A stretch of DNA of 64,000 nt from Chaetomium olivaceum (Eukaryota; Ascomycota; Sordariomycetes; Sordariales; Chaetomiaceae), in assembly GCA_039881045.1 (NCBI GenBank), contig JAYWVB010000016.1, positions 310,001-374,000 on the forward strand, given 5' to 3'. Below are positions 1 to 10,995 of the stretch, in pieces; the stretch's first letter is position 1; every line of letters starts with the position of its first letter. The position numbers and the translations under genes were made by a program. The notes under the pieces are model-generated. The model ran no database searches and was not told the DNA's origin. It saw nothing but the letters and a program-made list of their open reading frames with translations.

Positions 1-1527
1 GTTATCTAGTTAAAATCGCGGGTAAATTACGTACCAAATACGGTACTGCTGCTCGTGGAGTACCGATTCGTTATTCGTATTCCCTCGAGTACAGATTACC
101 AAGTATCAACCTCAGGACTCGGACTCACCTGGTTGAAGTCTTCCGCCTGTAAGGTATGTACAGATACTATTATCTCACTTTTGCTTGCCACTCTTCTCTT
201 GCTTCTTTTTTTGGTATCCCCCGAGTTCCCCGAACGAAGCTGAGTTCGTGTAAGAAATAATCCATTACGAATAGAATCGACCATCTCCCATGCACAGCAA
301 AGGTCAGTCACGAATGCTCGGCCCGCTTCTTACTTACCGCCTGACTTAGCTCCTCCAAGCCCCGAGAGCTTGCGCCGCCGAAAAAAGTCAGCCAGCATTG
401 GAGTCAGCCAAAGATTGACACAAGGATATCAATGTAACGTTGATGTACTTTCTAGACAGACCCGATTTGATGCAAAGGATAACTAAGAGTCAGTCGAATG
501 AGCCGTGGTGATCAACAACACGACATGGTCATAGTACCTGGGCAAAGAACAAGTGCGTGTCGCAAACAATCTCGTTAACTAGATGATACCCCTACATATT
601 TCACAAAAGGGAAAGTTATCCTTCACATGTGCATCATTGTAGATTAACTCATGTCTTGTGCCATTGTGTTGACATTGTGTCATTGACCAGGATTGCGGGA
701 CTGGGCCACTTGACCACGTGTGGGCCGACGGACTCCCATTCCTTTCCGTCCCAAGTCGTCCCCTCGCGCCTGCGGGACTGCGGGCTTTCCTTGCCAAGCT
801 TTGGACACCTCTGCTTGCCGAGCTCTGAAACGCGCAGCTCTCTCTTCAGCTTGGAGCTTCTCCTGCCGGGCCAACACATTGTTCGTGAGCCACCTTAGCC
901 ACCCTTTGACTTTCAAGACGGACATTTTCATTCCGTCGGATCTGCCTTTGCTGCGTGCTGATGCATAACGGCGCATCCTGATTTATCATTCCGGGTCGCA
1001 TACGCGATCGGATGCGCATGGGAGGGCTCCGCAGCAGCCCCCTGAGCCTGGCCCATGCCCGAATTGTCTCTTCTAATTTGAGACACCTCTCATTTTATAG
1101 GGTGGCACCACGAGCGCCCGCCGAGCAACCGCGTCTTGTCGCCCTCTCATTCCCACCCCTCCTCCCGAGGTCCCCCCCAGCCCGTCGCAAATCTGTCCTT
1201 TGCTGCCCACTTGACTCGTTATTTCCAAAACCCAAGCATACCGAAGCGCGACTCACACGAGTCCCCTCCCCATTGGTTCTTGCTAGTTGACAAACTTTGG
1301 AGCTTTCCAACGCGCGCGGCCTCTTGCGCGAACCCCAAAAAGGGGGCCTTTGGTTTCAGCACCGACCTGAACACCGCTGCCCTAACGCGACACAGACCAC
1401 CACTAATTCAACCCGACGATTCAGAGCATATCTCGTCGCGACCTCCGCCGCAAACCACCCGTTTCCAGTCCTGTTACCTGCCTGTGCAGTCTAGGAGTTC
1501 TGAAGCGCTTGCTTCAGAATCGCAACC
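1..1527. other. Gene-free upstream region
   Basis: I see no supported gene here. Positions about 1100-1500 are strongly pyrimidine-rich on the + strand, as is common for the promoter and 5' leader of constitutively expressed fungal genes, and they lead into the ATG at 1528. Short open frames in this stretch have no recognisable protein sequence. Confidence 0.5.
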
Positions 1528-3478
1528 ATGAGCGCGGTCAAGAACCTTCGGGCCATGTTCGAGCAGAAGGGGGAAGCCAGTCCTCCGGACAGAGGCAGGT
1601 CGCCTGTTTCACACGGTAAGGCGCTTGCCTTTCCGGTCTGACATTCGATGTTCTGCTTGGTGCTGCATACTCTGCACATCATGCGCATCGTCTCCAAGTT
1701 GTCACCTTGAAGCTAACATCACCCCCAGGCCCGAGCGACTCCCCCAGACCCCTTTCGAAGATCCGAACGAGCTTCGTGGCAATTGAGAAGGAGGGCAGGT
1801 GGGCATCCAGCGCGAGGGCAGCCAAGACTCCGTCTCTGCGCTTCGGAAGAACAGTGGCGACAGTAACGTGACAACACCAACGACCGGAACCGAGAGATCA
1901 AATCCCTTTGACGCCTTGGCCAAATCCCCTAGCAAGCTGGGTCCCCAGACTCAGTCGATTTTCGGATCTCCACGAGCGAATACCGGTGCCCAAGATCCCG
2001 CGCGGCAGGTTGAAACAACGGTTGCTAAGCCTGAGCTTTCGCCCGCTGCGGTGGTAGAACCGAAGACGGAGCCAAAGGTTGAGCCAAAGACGGAGGAAAA
2101 GACAGAGCCAAAGGCGGAATTGAAGACGGAGGCAAAGGAAGTAGCGAAGAAGGAGCCAAAGGCAGAGCCAAAGACAGAGCCAAAGAAGGAGCCAAAGAAG
2201 GAGCCCAAGGCAGAGTCAAAGATGGAGGCAAATACAGAGCCAAAGGCGCAGCTGAAGGCAGTTTTGAAGCCAGAGCCGAAGTCAGAGCCTAAGACGGAGC
2301 CTAAGGCAGAGCTGAAGCCAGAACCAAAGACGGAACCTGAGGCGGAACCTAAAGCAGAGTTGAAGGCAGAGCCAAAGACCGAACCTAAGGCAGAGCCTAA
2401 GGCGGAGTTAAAGGCAGAGCCAACAACACCAGAGGCGAGTTCGTCCGAAGCGGCGGCTTCACCCACCAGTGCTGCAACACCACAAGTGGAAACCCTTAAT
2501 GGGGTAGCAAGCGGGAAAGAGCCGCAAAAGAAGGCAGCGAAGGAAACCACCAAGCCCACCACACGCACTACTAAGCCAACGCCGAAGCCCCTTGCCGTTG
2601 GGTCAGCAAGCAAGCCGGTTGCGAAACCAGAAAAGTCCCCCAGAGGCCCAAGGACCCCTGCGGCAACATCGACCCATCATCCCGTTGTCAAGAGGACGCC
2701 GGAGAAGAAGCTTCACCCGGCCTCTACGCCGGTCACACCTCGGGCGACTCCAACTTCGAAACCCGCCGGCCCTTCATCAGTGAAGAGACCACCGCCGCTC
2801 CAGTCTTCCCCGGCGAGTACCGGCTTCGTCAAGCCGAAGGTTAAGTCCCCGACTCGCCCCGTCAAGCTCCCACCAGGATTGACTACGCATACCGCGGCGT
2901 CTGTCTCCAAACTCAATGGTCCGCCCCAGTCCCTATCCCGAGCGAGCGGCACTGTTCACGATCCCCATACACGCCCGGCCAGCCGAACGAGCGCCTCCAC
3001 GACCGGCAGCGGCTCCAACAAAGGAGTGCCGGGAAGGGGGCAGAGCTCTCGGCCAAGCTTGGGCCCGCCCCCGAAGCAGCCCACGACGGATTACCCGCCG
3101 AAAAAGGAGAAGGAGGTCGACCAAGGGTTCCTCGCGCGCATGATGCGCCCTACGGCGGCTTCTGCGTCCAAGACTACTGCTAAGGCGCACATCAGTCCGC
3201 CGCGGAGGACTACCGCGGCGCCGAAGAGAGCAAGGTCGGTGCAGCCAACAAGGAGGGCCGCTTCCAGGCCCCCGGCCAGTGCCTCATCGACTAGCGTGAA
3301 GGCGATCCACAGGGCCAACAGTGCCGAGGCCGAAGTCACTCCTGGCGCGGAGCCGGTTGTTGCTGCCACGGCAGAAGCCGGAGACGAAGCTGCTCCATCT
3401 CAGACTTCTGAGACAGCTGTCGCTGACGGCGGAAAGCCTGAAGCGACCGAGGAAAACACTGAGACGGCGGCTGCCTAA
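1528..3478 (+). CDS. Low-complexity KxEPK-repeat protein, one apparent frameshift
   Basis: Two exons: 1528-1615 and 1729-3478. The intron (1616-1728) has a GTAAG donor, a GCTAAC branch site and a CCCCAG acceptor. The protein starts MSAVKNLRAMFEQKG and would be about 610 residues. After a conserved-looking N-terminus (RTSFVAIEKEG), positions 2060-2430 encode a Lys/Glu/Pro repeat (units like EPKAEPK/TEPK), then a Pro/Ser/Thr/Lys-rich disordered region and an acidic Ala/Glu tail. The reading frame breaks near 1784-1800. Exon 2 runs in one frame through VAIEKEG and must step by one base to enter the long frame (GIQREGSQDSV...). One missing G in the GGG at 1793-1795 would repair it. I recognise the N-terminus only as a fungal conserved family of unknown function. 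A cytoskeletal or scaffold role would be a guess. Confidence 0.75.
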
Positions 3479-4081
3479 GCATCATACCCAAGAATTCTTG
3501 TGAGCCGCCAGTGGCAGGCTATTTATTTTCACTTTTCTTTACAGCGGTTCTGTATATCTTTTAATCTCTCCTCTTCCTCTCCGCTTCAGTTGGGGGCGCA
3601 TAGCGTTTGTTGAGCAAGAGATACGTGTTTTATGATACCTGGTGGGAAAACAACGGGGCTTGTAAGAGGGAGTTGGCGATGGAGCATGTAAGGTAGAATA
3701 GCAGGCCACCAGGCAGGCGTTTGAGCGTTAAAGGAATGCAATCTTTGTTTAGTAGCAATGACCGGGACGATGATGATGGAATATGATACATTTGGCTACA
3801 ATTCCGGGCCCTGCATGCTGTCGGCGCGGCCGGACCAGGTTGCAAGCTCGACGCAGTGTAGATGTCTGCATTTTCCCCCTGCAAACCGTCACTCAGCCAC
3901 CGACAGGCTCCTCGCCCACATGTATCGTACAGATTTTCCCATCCGGCTTCCCCTGTGTCTCTCCTTCCATCTACCCACGTTCTAGATTGCGGCTCCGGCC
4001 AATGCACCCAAAAACAGACGGACACACCGCCCACACAGCTCATCCTCCCTCCCCCTCCTCCTCCTCCTCCGCATTTTCCCC
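3479..4081. other. Convergent intergenic region
   Basis: This is the 3' side of two convergent genes (the repeat protein and uS8m). It contains T-rich 3'UTR-like sequence around 3520-3560 and a CT-rich stretch at 4040-4080. No gene is seen. Long open frames across it on both strands have no family signature. Confidence 0.5.
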
Positions 4082-4567
4082 TCATGAAACCCGGCACAGC
4101 ACCAACCCACCCACCTTCCGATCCAGCGCCTCCCGCACCTCCAACACCCCGCGATCCGTGCTCACAAACAGCGTCTCCCCCAGATTCAACCCCTTGATCG
4201 GCCCCACGGGGAACCCCCGCGCCACGCGCGCCAGCTCCGGCAGCGTGGCGGTAACCAGCCGGCTCGGCTTCGAGACCGCCGCCACGTTGAGCACCACGGG
4301 CTTGTTGTCCCAGTACTTCAGCCCCAGCCACAGGCGGCGCGTGGCCACGTTGGCCGTGGTGACGGGCTCGGTTTCGGTGGCGAGCAGGGCTTCGGGGGGG
4401 GGCGGGCGGGGCCCGCCGCGGGTGACCGAGGCGATCAGGCCGGACCGGTGCAGGGCGAGCGCGAGCCGCAGGTTGTATTTGGTGTTGGGGATGGAGGTCA
4501 GGCCGAGGCGCGCGCGCATCGAGTTTTGCAGGTGCACGCAGGCGTTGACGACGCTGGAGATGCCCAT
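4082..4567 (-). CDS. mrps8: Mitochondrial small-subunit ribosomal protein uS8m
   Basis: Single-exon ORF of 161 residues from ATG at 4565-4567 to TGA at 4082-4084. It resembles fungal mitochondrial ribosomal protein S8: the N-terminal helix VCVHLQNSMRARLGLTSIPN is in place (here ACVHLQNSMRARLG), followed by LALHRSGLIASVTRGGP, the NVATRRLWLGLKYW strand, and the C-terminal S8 signature LFVSTDRGVLEVREAL with the closing KVGGLVLCRV. uS8 binds the central domain of small-subunit rRNA and is needed for assembly, here in the mitochondrion. Length fits the fungal family (about 155-165). An N-terminal presequence is not obvious, as is usual for this protein. It is convergent with the upstream repeat-protein gene. 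Confidence 0.92.
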   Translation of the reverse strand: MGISSVVNACVHLQNSMRARLGLTSIPNTKYNLRLALALHRSGLIASVTRGGPRPPPPEALLATETEPVTTANVATRRLWLGLKYWDNKPVVLNVAAVSKPSRLVTATLPELARVARGFPVGPIKGLNLGETLFVSTDRGVLEVREALDRKVGGLVLCRVS

Positions 4568-5507
4568 TTTGGAGGGTCTTTGTGTGTATTTTTATTTTTA
4601 TTTTTTTTTGGACCCGGAGTGGGTGTGGGATTTGGGTGTGGAAGAAATTCGGAGGCGACGGCCTCGGGACGGTGGAGGTCGGTGTCCCCTTCGTCGGGGG
4701 GATGGGTGAATATCGGGGTTGGTGTTTTGCTGAAAGTTGAGGTCAGAATCTGAGGCGTCGGGATGGGTTTGTGCTGCAATGCGGACAGGCGACTTACTCA
4801 GTAAAGTGAGGGATCCTCGTCGACTAGGCGAGCCTATGCGGGTGTCGTCGTCGTCGAGTCTTGATCACGGTCGTGATAAATTTCAGTGGACCAGATACTG
4901 TACACGGCTTTGCACTCAATCCGGCTGGTTCCGTCAGTTCGATGGCCTTAAAATTTTGGCCAGGTACGCTCGAGGCACAGGTTGCAGGGGTGCATCGATA
5001 GGGAAAAGGCCCGTGCTCCAGTATCAAATACCCCGCCACGACCGTCCAGACACCATTGGCTCGCTGGCATCCCACCTTTAAGCGCCCAGCGGACCACTCT
5101 CCATGCTACCACCACCTCTCAAAGCTCCCGAAAGTCGGCTCAATGGCCAGACACAGGCGGGATGATCAGGATTAGCGAAAGCTGATTTGATGGTGGAGTT
5201 CCATTGGCGGCGCGGGGCACGCCAGAAGCCCAAGTGATGGCTCCTGCAGCAGGGCCCAGGAGCTTCCAGGTTGCTGCTCGTCACACATGCTATGCACCTG
5301 TGTGACCCCGTCGCGATTTGTGCTTTTTCCCTTCTTTTTTCTTCTCATCATCTTGCGCGTCCCATCTCTGCCCTATTTGCTGTTCTCCTGTTGAGCAAGA
5401 AAAGGTGAAAAATCGCATAACCGGCTGCGACGATCCCGTCCTACGAACCCCAACACCGCTCCTTATCGCTCCCCCCTCATTTCTCCTGTCCGTAGAGCTC
5501 CGCAAGG
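4568..5507. other. Divergent promoter region
   Basis: Shared upstream region between the divergent uS8m gene and the following conserved gene. T-rich sequence lies just upstream of the uS8m start (4590-4610). A CT-rich tract is at 5325-5400. No additional gene is supported. Confidence 0.5.
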
Positions 5508-6979
5508 ATGGCCGCCCGGCCGGGAGAGGAGCATGTCGCTACTCTGTAAGTTCCGGCTGCGATTCTTGAACCTGTAGGCGACATCGATTGGTCTGACACG
5601 TCGGAAGCTACGGAGACATCCACTACTTTTACGGCCCGCCGACACATAACCCGCGCCATCACCGGTTCGACAAGGGCTCTTATGTGTACCTGTTCGAGGA
5701 TGCGAACCAAGGGCGCGCCCGGTTGGAGATTGCAAACAACCCCGGGCGCGACGACCAGGATGCCTTTGACGGCTGTAGGCCTATCTTGCTTGCCCTCTAC
5801 AGCTTACAGTGACATGTGCTGATGGGCGTCCACGTTCCAGATCTCGACAGAGTCCACCTTCGTTACTCGTACAAACACACCTGCCTTGTAACACTCACCG
5901 TCGGCGAGGTCCAGGGGAACGAGGAATGGCATCTGCCAACCTATGACCCTCACAACCAGAACAAATACCACTACAAGCTCCACTCGCTCGACATCTACTT
6001 CTGGATGCCCCAGGATGCCGTGCAGTTCCTCAACGGGATTAGACGTGTGCTTCCGCCGCCGCAATGCGAGATCTTGGACGAGCCCGGACCGCCTCCTCGC
6101 CACGAAGCCGAAGTGAGTTCCGTGGTGCAGAAACTCGAGCAGGTGGCCATATCGGGCTCCAACTCCATGCAAGCCACACCCGCCAACTTGCAGCCCAGCG
6201 CTACCGGGGCACCGTCCTTCCCCGGTCCGCCTATGTCGGCCGTCGCTCGCTCCGGAGACGGACCGTCACCCCCGCCTCAACAGTTCACGCCCATCGCGTA
6301 CAACCCCGCCGCGCCGCCCGCCCCCGAGGAGGTCCGCCACCGCGAGAAGACGCCGCCCCCCGATGATGGTGTGGCAAACCCCCTGCACCAAACGCTCGCC
6401 TATGATGCGGCCACGCCTTTCTCGCCCGGTCTTGTGCCGAGCGGTCTGGGCCCGCTCAGCCCCGGGATCCCTCCGCCAAATCTCCAGCACCCGCCGGGCG
6501 CCCCGATGTTCCCCGGCCCGCCCCAACCGCAGCCCAGTCTCGCCTCGCCCGGGTTTGCGCCCCAGGGTTTCGGCTCCCTCGGCGGGCAAGCGGCCGGCAT
6601 GTCCCACCAACCACCGGTGCATCCGGGTATTTCCCGCGCCGCCACGATGCCAGTCCACGGCGGAGGCACCCCTCTCGCAAGCCCAGGGCTGGCCAGCCCC
6701 TATGGCGTGGGGACGTTCCCCAGCCATGTGCAACAACCGTACACGCCTGGACTCACGCATACGCCCACGCCACCTGGGGCTGGGGTGGGAATGCCTCCGG
6801 CAGCGGCGGCCGGGAGGGGGCAGGTGCCGCAGAACTATGCGGTGCACCAGCAGTTTTATATTCCTGATGGGGAGTATCAGCCGAAACAGGAGACCAAGGG
6901 CAGGTTTGAGGAGAATGCGGGGAAGTTGGAGAGGGGCGTTACTGGGATGTTCAAGAAGATTGAGAAGAGGTTTGGGTGA
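5508..6979 (+). CDS. Conserved fungal protein, globular N-domain plus Pro-rich tail
   Basis: Three exons: 5508-5545, 5608-5774 and 5841-6979, giving 447 residues. The second intron must end at 5840 (CCAG). Nearer AGs at 5802 and 5809 leave the wrong phase or a stop, whereas 5841 gives a smooth DAFDGYLDRVHLRYSYKH junction. The first ~150 residues form a conserved globular block (YGDIHYFYGPPTHNPRHHRF, EWHLPTYDPHNQNK, SLDIYFWMPQDAVQFLNGIR). The centre is a long Pro/Gly/Ala-rich disordered region. The last ~25 residues are a conserved charged helix (GKLERGVTGMFKKIEKRFG). I know this only as a widely conserved filamentous-fungal family without an assigned function. The terminal amphipathic helix could bind a membrane or a partner protein, which is inference. 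Confidence 0.82.
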
Positions 6980-7387
6980 GCATCTGTATTTTGGGTATCG
7001 TGGGTGGCGGAGTCATATTTTGGATGGGAGGAATGAATGACTTGCCGACCAGGGGGTTTTATAACGCCGTTTGCGAGCCCCAGCTTTTCGTGAATCGAAA
7101 AGTTAAAAGCTTTGCAGTCTCATTTTCTATCGAGATGTTTCTGCCCCTTTCTTGAACACATAACTCCAGATAAGCAATTCATCCACCCCTTACCGATAAT
7201 GCAATAGTGACTAGTCGGGATGTTAAGTCCCGACCACGCGGCGTTGGTCCGGTAGTTTACCACGGCGTAGTCCTTAGCCAGCACGTTCCGTCTGGGAACT
7301 CTCAGGTTCTCATGCTCGTCCCTCTGCTCCTTGCCGTCTATCGTAGGCGACCGGCGCCTAATCATTGACCCAGCAATGTTTCCCAGC
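6980..7387. other. Convergent intergenic region
   Basis: 3' ends of the preceding + gene and of YAE1 (-). Nothing beyond UTR-like sequence is seen. Confidence 0.5.
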
Positions 7388-8478
7388 TTACCACGCGAGC
7401 GCCTCCCTCGTCCTCGTAGCCGGCTGCGCTCCGCGCTCCCTCCTCATCCGCCCTTCCCTTTCCCGCTCCTCCTCGTCCGCCCCCTCCCTCCTCACATCCC
7501 CCACCTCGTCCTTGAACACCTCCCAATCTACCCCATACCTCGCCGCCTCCGCCCTCACAATCCCACCCACTTCCTCAGCAACGGATGTGCCTCGGCCACA
7601 TCCGTAAAGACCACCCCATCCACTTCCCCCATCCCCATCCCCATCCCCATCCCCTGATTCCCTTGATTCCCCGCCACCTCATACCGCCAATTCCCATCCT
7701 GCGCCCAATACTCCCCATCAAACACCCCCGTAACACTCAACTCCCTCCTCGCCTCATTCAACAACCCCTCAATCCTTCTCGCCTCCACCTCCCCCCAACC
7801 CTCACCCTCACCATCCCCATCCCCATAACCACCGCCACCGCCATACCCCCCCTTCCCCTCCGCCTTGAAAAACCCCTGCCCCTGCTCCTGCAAAGAATGC
7901 GAAGAATGCTGCTGCTGCGAAGAAGGCGAAAGCGAAGAAGACGAAAGCGCCGCCAACCCCACCGCCGCCACCAGGCCCTCCAGCACGCCCAGCAGCTGGC
8001 CCGCCCGCGCGCCAATGGTCGCGCCCAGGCCATAGCCTTCGTCAAAGCCGCCCTGGGCGGTGCGGGCCTTGGCCAGCGTGATGCCGTCGCGGTAGCCGGC
8101 GGTGCTGTGGGAGGCGGACAGGCGCGGGATGTCGCTTACTGTTTGGTCGGCGGGTTCATAGTGGTAATGCTGGGGGTAGGGGTTGGGGTTCTGGTGGGAG
8201 TGGAAATGGGGATGGTGGTGGGAAGGGTGAGGGGGGAGGTAGGTGGGTGTGGCCCAGATGTCGTCGAGGTCGTTGTTGTAGTTGCTGTTGTTTTGGGTGG
8301 TGGTGGTGTGGTTGGTGCCGTTGCCGTAGTAGTTGGCGGCGATGGCGTTGCCGTTCTCGGTCATCATCTCATCGTGACCTCCGTCGTGGTGGTGACCGGG
8401 AGTGGCGGGATTGTGCGAGGTCATGGTGTGGAAAATGTCCGGGTCTCTGTCCTGGGAAGAGGCGTTGCGGAGGAGCAT
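7388..8478 (-). CDS. YAE1: YAE1-like Fe-S/ribosome assembly factor, one apparent frameshift
   Basis: About 363 residues from the first ATG (8476-8478; a second candidate is ATG 8424). The diagnostic feature is the Yae1/Lto1 repeat helix around residue 130: GYRDGITLAKARTAQGGFDE followed by GYGLGATIGARAGQLLGVLE, the deca-GX3 pattern. Yae1 with Lto1 recruits apo-Rli1 (ABCE1) to the cytosolic Fe-S targeting complex. The N-terminus is Asn/His-rich and disordered (DDIWATPTYLPP near its end). A microsatellite of CATCCC-like units at 7625-7655 encodes a Met-Gly repeat. After HPLLRKWVG the frame hits TGA at once, but the next frame continues IVRAEAARYGVDWEVFKDEV to a stop at 7388. One missing base in the CCC at 7562-7564 explains this. 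If the stop is real, the C-terminus is about 55 residues shorter. Confidence 0.8.
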
Positions 8479-9649
8479 AGTTTGGGGTTGGCACCAAGTG
8501 AGTGGGTATAAATGGGGGTGAGTTCTGCTTGTTGGCGGCGGGTGTGTTTTGGTGTGTTGGTGTGTTGGTGAGTTGTTTGGTATGTTGTTTGAGGGGTGTG
8601 AAACTCGAGGTTGCAAGGCGTGAAAAGCTCGATCGGGGTGACAAAGCAGTAACCCTAACCCTTAGTAGCTTGACTCATTCGGATGGGGTCTGGACCTGTG
8701 TCAATGACAGGAAAGAGCCATCCACTTCGGAGGACGGGTCCAGGCCAGTTTGGAAGGGACCTAAGGTAAGTATCGTTGTTTTCAATACCGAGCTAATGGT
8801 GAATGAATCAACTACATACATGCCTTTAGTGAATGGATTTCGGATAGTCGGAATCACGTAAGTACATACATACTTAGGCTGGGCTTTTTTTTTGTCTTCT
8901 TAATTCTGGACCCTTGTTCTCTTCTTGATCGCTCTCCTCCTCCATTTTGATTTATTTTCTCAACATATACATTGCAGCCTATACGTTTCCAGGTTGTTTG
9001 AAATTCGAACATTGGCACTAATCCATTGAAGACGACTCGGGATAGTGAGGTTGGTTTTGCTAAGGCTCTGGTGAAGTCTTAAGAAAAAGGCCGGAGATAT
9101 TGTCCAAAACAGCAATGATAGTAACTGGTCATAGGGGTGGGTCTAGAAAAGAACCATCTCACAACAGGCATGAAATAGCGCTGTCAAAAGACGTTCACTT
9201 CATTATCTCTGTTAGTGTCGGTCGCGGCTAACCACCAAATATCAGCTAAACATGAGCCTTCTGCTAGGCCCGCTAATTAAGGTTTCTAGAGGAGCTCAAC
9301 CTCCTGGGTCTTGTTCTGTGCAAGTCAACATAATACAACGTAATACAACAAAATACCGAGATTTGGGGTTTTCCTCGGATCTAAATGCTTAGCAATGGTG
9401 ACTTTAATCATATGTTCTCGACCTTAAATTCCTCCTTAAATTTCTCGAACAGCTCAAGTCCTTCAAGAGCTTCAGGCTCGTCGAAAACCTCAGGCACCTC
9501 GAATGTCTAAGATACCTTATGTATCCCAGGACAAAAGATGGACCATGTAATTCACACCGGCAAAGACATAACCACCGCCTTTGCAAGACGACGGCCGGCT
9601 TAGCCTCTGTGGCTTTGGAGACCGTTCAGAAACCAGTAGTCTCCATTTT
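8479..9649. other. Intergenic, AT-rich in its second half
   Basis: The YAE1-proximal part has TG/GGTGTG microsatellite-like sequence (8520-8590) and a telomere-like motif at 8651-8664. From about 8870 the sequence is AT-rich with no coding signal. It could be old decayed repeat DNA, but I cannot assign an element. Confidence 0.4.
8651..8664. promoter_or_regulatory. Interstitial telomere-like AACCCTAACCCTTA box
   Basis: AACCCTAACCCTTA is about 2.3 units of the fungal telomere repeat TTAGGG read in reverse. It lies about 170 bp upstream of the YAE1 ATG at 8478. Such boxes are used as binding sites for Tbf1/Myb-type factors in promoters of ribosome-related genes in several fungi. That this copy works that way is inference. 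Confidence 0.4.
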
Positions 9650-10419
9650 CTACTCAAACGCGTGATACTGGCCGTTAACGAAGGTTATGTAAGATGGCAA
9701 GTCCTCGCTTCCCTTGGCCAGGTTGAGGAACATTTCGGCGTGCGACTCAGCCCCCGGCGTAGAACCCATAGGTGTCCCTTCGGTCGTACGCTCCTCGGCG
9801 AAGAAAAACCTGAGTCACACAGTTTCAGCGGCTGGACCAGAGAGAGAATCCGTGGTGAATCGTACCTCCAACCCTTACTCTTGTAAAACAAATCAGCAGC
9901 ACCGACCCAGTACGCCGCGCCAGCCTTGGCCACTCCGATCGTGGTGAGATCGGGGAGAGGCACAACGACCTTTGGCTGAATATTGCCCGTCATGATGAAG
10001 GCTTTGCGTTTCCCTGCAGTGCCCTCCTCGGCACCCCAAGCCTTGAAGGACTCGCTAGCCGCGACGAACGGGCTGGTGACCATAAGCGCGAGGTCCTTGT
10101 CGAAGGCGGGGAGCGACACGCTGAAGATGTTGTCCGGGTCCGGGGCAGCCGTCACGTTGGCCACGTTCCAGATGACCACGCTGGGGGACGCGCCCCATAG
10201 CTGGCGGACGGCGTTGAAAGCGCGCGGGACCTGGGTGGGTTCCGAGAGGTCGGCGCGGACGGCAAGCGTGGCACCATCAGCGGAGGGGACGGGCGGGTCC
10301 GCCGCGTTGCGAGACACGGTCGCCACCCTGTAGCCGGCCTGGGAGAACCTGCGGACGAGGGCAGCGCCGATATTGGCGCCGGCACCAAAGATGAGCGCGA
10401 CGGGTTTCTGTGAAGCCAT
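9650..10419 (-). CDS. Atypical short-chain dehydrogenase/reductase
   Basis: Two exons (9866-10419 and 9650-9809) joined across a 56-bp intron give 237 residues. Start chosen at ATG 10417-10419 (MASQKPVALIFGAG); an in-frame ATG four codons upstream also exists. The Rossmann nucleotide-binding motif is FGAGANIGAAL. An Asp-containing strand (VRADLSEP) and an N-x-x-N strand (WNVANVTAAP) follow. The usual catalytic Tyr-xxx-Lys is not present: the aligned stretch reads TTIGVAKAGAAYW, with Ile at the Tyr position. The second exon (FFFAEERTTEGTPMG ... HAEMFLNLA ... SYITFVNGQYHAF) matches the C-terminus of a fungal SDR subgroup. It probably binds NAD(P), but its reaction is unclear. It lies near a Zn2Cys6 factor and an Old Yellow Enzyme. 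Confidence 0.85.
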
Positions 10420-10995
10420 GACGCGTACCAAAATTTAGATGGAGGGAGAAGTAATTTGCTGGTCCTGTTGGCTTTTTCTGCAGCTGGGTACCTGTTTACC
10501 ACCTCACTCTTCGGACATCCTCCGTCCGCCTCGTTCTTTTATATTGAAGCGCAGCTCTGCTCTTGGCCAGTGTCGCTAGATTCAAGCTATTTTTGTTAAT
10601 GGATTACTAAGTGACTCACATCCAACTACTGCCGAGTGGCTCCAGATGCCGGCATGTGGGTGAATAGCGCGCATGAAAATACAACCTAATGGCGGAAGCT
10701 TGCTAGCGGAGTTCCGCGCAGTCACCAGAAGTTAGCGTCCGCTGTTAGAATTCATCGACATACATAATGGTCCACTGGCAAAGAATGCTTCACTCATGCC
10801 CGCTACTAAACGCTACATGAAAAGGGGGGGCTGAACTGGAGCCGGTGTCCATTCAAGCATACCTAATGGAACGACGGAGAGCAAATAAAAGCAGGCCTAT
10901 ATCTATGGAAGTCAGACAGGCCCGTCAATTTTGGTTCGTTTCTTTTGAGACCGCGGAGCTAGAGGGTGAGCGTGAGGTGGTAGCTCTATTCCAGC
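10420..10995. other. Intergenic region
   Basis: Upstream region of the SDR gene and downstream region of the Zn2Cys6 gene, both on the minus strand. No coding or RNA feature is seen. Confidence 0.5.

Noticed and set aside
1136..1531. 131-codon frame overlapping the first ATG of the KxEPK gene
   Set aside because: Begins at a TTG, lies in the pyrimidine-rich leader and overlaps the real start by four bases. No sign of a conserved upstream ORF.
3783..4709. 308-codon + strand frame overlapping uS8m
   Set aside because: Antisense shadow of the uS8m gene with no family resemblance.
5802..5809. Nearer 3' splice sites for intron 2 of the 5508-6979 gene
   Set aside because: Both leave the wrong phase or an immediate stop. 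The AG at 5839-5840 gives continuous conserved sequence.
7585..8511. 308-codon + strand frame opposite YAE1
   Set aside because: Composed of Pro/His and Val/Gly runs that mirror the low-complexity YAE1 coding strand.
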